From an uncultured Clostridiaceae bacterium (GTDB lineage: Bacteria; Bacillota; Clostridia; Lachnospirales; Lachnospiraceae): DNA of 7,324 nucleotides. The notes under the pieces are model-generated. The model ran no database searches and was not told the DNA's origin. It worked only from the letters and a program-made list of their open reading frames with translations. Both the position numbers and the translations under genes were made by a program. Location: contig CATKZA010000080.1 of the NCBI GenBank assembly GCA_949841235.1, positions 1 through 7,324 of the forward strand. The letters run 5' to 3'. Numbering within the stretch: the stretch's first letter is position 1; each line of letters starts with the position of its first letter. Below are positions 4,458-7,324 of this stretch, one piece after another.

Positions 4458-5765
4458 TCACAGCCAGGTGCCATCCTCTCCCCGGCGGGAAAGGCGCACG
4501 GATACGATCTGGTTGCAAAGTTCTTCCGCCTCTGCTCCATCCCCCACGGGAATCGCCACCCGCATATATCTCTCATTATATCCCACCAGGCAGTCTCTTC
4601 CCTGAATCTGCACAATCTCTTCCAGAAGCACCTGGGTGTCCTGCCCCAGAAAGGGCATGCCATAGGCCCGCTCCAGTTCCCGGCCAATCCCAATCAGCCT
4701 GTCGCTGCGCTCCCCCTTCACCTGCTCCGGCACCTGCCCCTCCATGGCATCCGCCATGGTTCCCTGCCTGCGGGAATATTTAAATACGTGGATTTTTGCA
4801 AATCCCGCCCTCTCTGCAAAGGCGCAGGTGGCAGCAAATTCCTCCTCCGTCTCCCCGGGGAACCCCACGATGATCTCCGTGGTAATGGCAGGACGCACAA
4901 AATATTTCCGCAGGATTTCCAATTTCTCCAGATATTCCATCGTGGAATAATGACGATTCATCCTCTTCAGCGTGTCATCGCATCCGCTCTGGAGAGACAG
5001 GTGAAAGTGGGGACACACCTTCTGCTGCCCCGCCAGTTCCTCCGCAAAGGCATGGGTAATAATCCTAGGCTCCAGAGAACCCAGGCGAATCCGCTGGATT
5101 CCCGACACCTTCCCCACCGCCCGAATCAGGGAAAGAAGCGGCTTTCCCTCCAATTCCAAGAAACTTTTCTTCTCAGTAAAGTCCACGCCGTAGGAGGACA
5201 GATGGATCCCCGTCAGCACTACCTCCCGCACGCCCTGTTCCGCAAGTTTTTCCACCTCGGCCACCACCTGCTCTTCCGGCTTGCTGGAAAGAGGTCCCCT
5301 CACATAAGGGATGATGCAATAGGTACAATATTGATTGCATCCATCCTGCACCTTCAGATATGCCCTGGTATGCTCTTCTCTCTCGGCGGCCTCCGATTTC
5401 TTCTTCATCTCCTGCCCTTGCCGCTCTCTCAAAGCATTCTCCAGAATTTCCACCAGATGATCCTTCTCTTCATTTCCAATGAAAAAATCCACGCTCCCGT
5501 CAGCCTCTCCCCGCTTCCTGGCTGAATCCACATAGCATCCCGCAGCCACCACCAAGGCGTCCCCATTCATCCGTCTGGCCCTGTGAAGCATCTTTCTAGA
5601 CTTCCGATCCGCAATATTGGTCACGGTGCAGGTATTTACAATATAAATGTCTGCCTCCTCCTCAAAGGACACAACCATATGCCCTCTCTCCCCAAACTGC
5701 TCCTTCATCTTCTCCGTCTCATAATAATTGACCTTGCAGCCCAGGCTTAAAAAAGCAACTCTCAA
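4458..5765 (-). CDS. mtaB: tRNA (N6-threonylcarbamoyladenosine(37)-C2)-methylthiotransferase MtaB
   Basis: This radical-SAM enzyme adds a methylthio group to t6A37 of ANN-decoding tRNAs. The 435-aa product has the full architecture. The N-terminal UPF0004 domain has C10 (LGCKVNYYE), C46 (NTCTVTN) and C77 (AAGCYVD) for one 4Fe-4S cluster. The radical-SAM domain has C143-x3-C147-x2-C150 (CNQYCTYC). A C-terminal TRAM-like region follows from about 370. The MtaB-type LGCKVN start and NTCTVTN motif favour MtaB over MiaB or RimO. The start is TTG at 5765: it gives the expected N-terminus and has AAAGGAAG 7 nt upstream. A nearby ATG (5770) is followed after one codon by TGA and cannot serve. The stop TGA and final Trp-Leu codons are formed within the repeat-like sequence GGCTGTGAATAG, so the extreme C-terminus may have been set by repeat insertion. 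The downstream 740 nt before ireB hold only repeats. Confidence 0.94.
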   Translation of the reverse strand: MRVAFLSLGCKVNYYETEKMKEQFGERGHMVVSFEEEADIYIVNTCTVTNIADRKSRKMLHRARRMNGDALVVAAGCYVDSARKRGEADGSVDFFIGNEEKDHLVEILENALRERQGQEMKKKSEAAEREEHTRAYLKVQDGCNQYCTYCIIPYVRGPLSSKPEEQVVAEVEKLAEQGVREVVLTGIHLSSYGVDFTEKKSFLELEGKPLLSLIRAVGKVSGIQRIRLGSLEPRIITHAFAEELAGQQKVCPHFHLSLQSGCDDTLKRMNRHYSTMEYLEKLEILRKYFVRPAITTEIIVGFPGETEEEFAATCAFAERAGFAKIHVFKYSRRQGTMADAMEGQVPEQVKGERSDRLIGIGRELERAYGMPFLGQDTQVLLEEIVQIQGRDCLVGYNERYMRVAIPVGDGAEAEELCNQIVSVRLSRRGEDGTWL

Positions 5766-6000
5766 ATCATTTCTTCCTTTCTTTCGATACCATTTCCACC
5801 CCGATTAGTAAACTTATACGATTTATAATACCTTTTTTTGTAACATTTTTCCTCTTTTGCGAAAAAAAGACAAGCATTCATTCAAATTGCCATACGCTTT
5901 TTCCCAATTTCAGGATTTTTTTTAGCTACATTGTATATTGACTTTTCCCCCTAAAATGTCTAGTATAGGAACTGTAAAATAAAAAAGGAGGTAGTTTACA
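5766..6000. other. Divergent intergenic region between mtaB and the HPr-like gene
   Basis: This 235-nt AT-rich region carries the ribosome binding site of mtaB (AAAGGAAG, minus strand, 5780-5773), and the promoter and ribosome binding site of the rightward HPr-like gene. AT-rich hexamers such as TATTAT and TATAAA (minus strand, about 5822-5832) could be a -10 box for mtaB, but I found no matching -35 at standard spacing. No obvious catabolite-responsive element or riboswitch was seen. Confidence 0.5.
5938..5966 (+). promoter_or_regulatory. Sigma-A type promoter of the HPr-like gene
   Basis: TTGACT (5938-5943, 5 of 6 to the -35 consensus) and TAGTAT (5961-5966, 4 of 6 to the -10 consensus) are separated by exactly 17 nt. 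Transcription would start near 5973 and give a leader of about 28 nt. The ribosome binding site AAGGAGG (5985-5991) follows, 9 nt before the ATG. Confidence 0.65.
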
Positions 6001-6234
6001 ATGAAAACAGTAAAGATTTCATTAAATTCTATTGACAAGGTAAAAGCATTCGTAAACGATGTGACAAGGTTTAACACTGAATTTGATCTGGTATCCGGCA
6101 GATACGTAATCGATGCAAAGTCCATCATGGGAATTTTCAGCCTTGACCTTTCCAAGGACATCGACCTGAACATCCATGACGATGAGAACATCGACGAGAT
6201 CATGAAGGCATTGGAACCCTATATCGTAGGCTAA
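6001..6234 (+). CDS. HPr-like (Crh-like) protein lacking the phosphocarrier histidine
   Basis: The 77-aa product has the HPr fold signature in its middle: DAKSIMGIFSLDL (38-50) matches the regulatory serine region of HPr (NAKSIMGVLSL), with S41 at the Ser46 position. The GLHARP active-site loop with His15 is missing; the aligned segment, SIDKVKAFVNDVTRF, is several residues shorter, and the only histidine is H59. It therefore should not carry phosphate in the PTS phosphorelay. By analogy with B. subtilis Crh, in which His15 is replaced, it could act as a target of HPr kinase and as a regulator; this is inference, and the kinase gene is not in the window. The ATG at 6001 has a near-perfect AAGGAGG. 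Strong expression is suggested by that site, the promoter and a clean terminator. It appears monocistronic. Such His-less HPr proteins are common in Lachnospiraceae. Confidence 0.85.
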   Translation: MKTVKISLNSIDKVKAFVNDVTRFNTEFDLVSGRYVIDAKSIMGIFSLDLSKDIDLNIHDDENIDEIMKALEPYIVG

Positions 6235-6270
6235 CCTTACATCGCAGGCAACCCTGCTTTCGTAGGGGGT
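6217..6270 (+). repeat. 18-nt tandem units spanning the stop codon of the HPr-like gene
   Basis: Three consecutive 18-nt units: CCCTATATCGTAGGCTAA (6217-6234, last codons plus stop), CCTTACATCGCAGGCAAC (6235-6252) and CCTGCTTTCGTAGGGGGT (6253-6270). Units 1 and 2 match at 13 of 18; unit 3 is weaker (about 9-10 of 18). Read in frame they give PYIVG-stop, PYIAGN, PAFVGG. Confidence 0.5.
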
Positions 6271-6358
6271 ACAATAGACAGAGCAGTCATTGTACGAGGC
6301 AAGTTTTTACATGATGGGGCATGATGTATTTGGGGATTATCAATACAAAAACACTTGC
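6244..6358 (+). other. Structured 3' UTR of the HPr-like gene
   Basis: Three potential stems precede the terminator: GCAGG-caac-CCTGC (6244-6257); GTACAAT (6269-6275) with ATTGTAC (6289-6295) around 13 nt; and GCAAGT (6299-6304) with ACTTGC (6353-6358), extended by TTTT (6305-6308) / AAAA (6348-6351) across a one-base bulge. No gene is present on either strand. The same stretch lies beyond the thiI stop codon on the other strand. Confidence 0.45.
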
Positions 6359-6375
6359 TACATACGATAGAATCG

Positions 6376-6408
6376 GAGAACACCGCAAGGTGTTCTCTTT
6401 CTTATATT
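6376..6408 (+). terminator. Intrinsic terminator of the HPr-like gene
   Basis: GAGAACACC (6376-6384) and GGTGTTCTC (6389-6397) form a perfect 9-bp stem with a GCAA (GNRA) tetraloop, followed by TTTCTTATATT. The minus-strand side lacks a strong U-run (CGATTCTATCG), so it looks mainly rightward, although it also lies 10 nt beyond the thiI stop and may serve both convergent genes. Confidence 0.8.
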
Positions 6409-7324
6409 TATTCATCAATCTCTATCACTTCTTCTGTATCCAGCGCCTCCTGCACCATCTGGTCAATCTTCTCCGCCAATTTCTTCTCCGAACGGCGAAT
6501 CACATCCACATGGGGCCTGGTCACCGGATGCTTTGCCACGAAGATCGTGCAGCAATCCTCATAGGGCTGAATGGAAGTCTCATACGTATTGATTCTCTCA
6601 GAAATATCCACGATATCCTGCTTGTCAAAGCCAATCAGGGGACGGTACACCGGAAGTTCGCACACGTCATTGGTCGCCGCCAGGCTGTGCATGGTCTGGC
6701 TCGCTACCTGTCCAATGCTCTCCCCGGTAATCAGTCCCAGGCACTGGTTCTCCTTCGCCAAAGTCTCCCCGATGCGCATCATGTAGCGGCGCATGATGAT
6801 GGTCAGTTCCTCATGGGGGCATTGCTCATAGATATACATCTGGATATCCGTAAAATTCACCACATGCAGGCGAATCGGCCCGGTATACCGGGAAATCAGC
6901 TTCGCCAGATCCACCACCTTCTGCTTTGCCCGCTCGCTGGTATAGGGAGGCGCATGGAAATACACTGCATCAATATACACGCCCCGCTTGGCGATCATAT
7001 AGCCCGCCACCGGGCTGTCAATGCCCCCTGAGAGCAGGAGCATGGCCTTGCCATTGGTTCCCAGAGGCATGCCGCAGGCACCTGCGTAGACCTTGGAATA
7101 CACATAGGCCTTCTCCCGAACCTCCACCCAGATATACACTTGGGGATCATGGACATCCACGGATATATTTTCAAACCGATCTAACAGGTAACTTCCCATC
7201 TCCACGCAAATTTCCGGCGAAGTCAGGGGATAACTCTTATCACTGCGGCGGGATTTCACCTTAAAAGTGAAAGAAGGGTTCGGGTACTGCCTCTCCACGA
7301 AATCCCCCACCTTCTCTGCCAAGG
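6408..7324 (-). CDS. thiI: tRNA 4-thiouridine synthase ThiI, partial (N-terminus beyond the window)
   Basis: ThiI activates U8 of tRNA by adenylation and transfers sulfur to make 4-thiouridine; in some bacteria it also serves thiamine thiazole synthesis. About 305 residues are visible. The first part is the end of a THUMP domain (about residues 1-85, including FTFKVKSRRSDKSYP). It is followed by the PP-loop SGGIDSPVAGYMI near 98-110, then LITGESIGQVASQT, YRPLIGFDK and CCTIFVAKHPVTRP, typical of the ThiI pyrophosphatase domain. There is no C-terminal rhodanese domain, as in Firmicute ThiI, where a partner cysteine desulfurase supplies sulfur. The family is about 390 aa, so roughly 85-90 N-terminal residues lie to the right of the window. 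The frame is open to the edge, so no start is assigned. It is convergent with the HPr-like gene. Confidence 0.95.
   Translation of the reverse strand, partial: LAEKVGDFVERQYPNPSFTFKVKSRRSDKSYPLTSPEICVEMGSYLLDRFENISVDVHDPQVYIWVEVREKAYVYSKVYAGACGMPLGTNGKAMLLLSGGIDSPVAGYMIAKRGVYIDAVYFHAPPYTSERAKQKVVDLAKLISRYTGPIRLHVVNFTDIQMYIYEQCPHEELTIIMRRYMMRIGETLAKENQCLGLITGESIGQVASQTMHSLAATNDVCELPVYRPLIGFDKQDIVDISERINTYETSIQPYEDCCTIFVAKHPVTRPHVDVIRRSEKKLAEKIDQMVQEALDTEEVIEIDE

Larger units (their letters stand above)
3786..4464. repeat. Older interspersed repeat copy, split by the 587-bp fold-back insertion
   Basis: The left part is GTTACTATTCACAGC (3786-3800) plus 3801-3809. The right part resumes at 4405 and runs through a stem-loop (ATTTCCAGA 4397-4405 with TCTGGtAAAT 4439-4448; TGTGC-tt-GCACA 4421-4432) to another motif copy, GCAACTATTCACAGC (4450-4464). 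Joining 3786-3809 to 4405-4443 gives about 63 nt that align with the reverse complement of 214-277 at roughly 54 of 64 columns by eye. This shows it was a copy of the left repeat before being interrupted. The right end overlaps the mtaB stop codon. Confidence 0.7.

Noticed and set aside
3786..4464. CRISPR-like array from the repeated 15-bp motif
   Set aside because: The motif copies are irregularly spaced, in both orientations, and bound palindromic repeats; there are no uniform spacers or cas genes.
4422..5525. Long rightward open frame of 367 codons
   Set aside because: It lies antisense to mtaB, has a His/Pro/Leu-rich composition typical of a frame opposite a GC-biased gene, and shows no family motif.
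6321..7031. Rightward open frame of 236 codons
   Set aside because: It is mostly antisense to thiI, begins in the 3' UTR of the HPr-like gene and has no ribosome binding site.

Overview
The window looks like a chromosomal segment of a low-to-mid-GC Firmicute, most likely class Clostridia, family Lachnospiraceae. I infer this from the ireB-ruvX-DUF1292-RNase J gene order, the AGGAGG-type ribosome binding sites, the protein sequences, and an HPr-like protein lacking the active histidine. I cannot name a genus.

Layout. Four genes run leftwards in the left half: ireB (3695-3435), ruvX (3216-2788), a DUF1292 gene (2493-2227) and an RNase J gene (2217-280). Next, also leftward, is mtaB (5765-4458), which makes a tRNA methylthiotransferase. 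The gene for the HPr-like protein (6001-6234) is divergent from mtaB, reads rightwards, and has its own promoter and a clear intrinsic terminator. It converges on the 3' end of thiI (leftward, cut by the right edge of the window). The genes are housekeeping functions: RNA decay, tRNA modification and thiolation, RuvX-type nuclease, envelope-stress signalling and carbon regulation.

The unusual content is between the genes. Seven copies of a 15-bp motif, GTTRCTRTTCACRGC and close variants, occur in about 7 kb. Three of them lie at gene 3' ends: 2 bp beyond the RNase J stop, 14 bp beyond the ruvX stop, and overlapping the mtaB stop. They mark the ends of at least two kinds of structured repeat. 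(1) A 246-bp repeat (32-277) can fold into a multi-branched structure. (2) A 587-bp non-coding element (3810-4396) is one long imperfect palindrome. It has 15-bp perfect terminal inverted repeats and is flanked by a perfect 8-bp direct repeat (ATTTCCAG).

Removing element 2 with one copy of ATTTCCAG rebuilds a sequence that aligns over about 64 columns with one end of repeat 1. Element 2 therefore appears to have jumped into an older copy of repeat 1, which is internal evidence for mobility without a transposase gene in the window. A third intergenic region (3241-3434) carries a hairpin module related to one inside repeat 1.

No CRISPR array, rRNA, tRNA, transposase or recognised riboswitch is visible.
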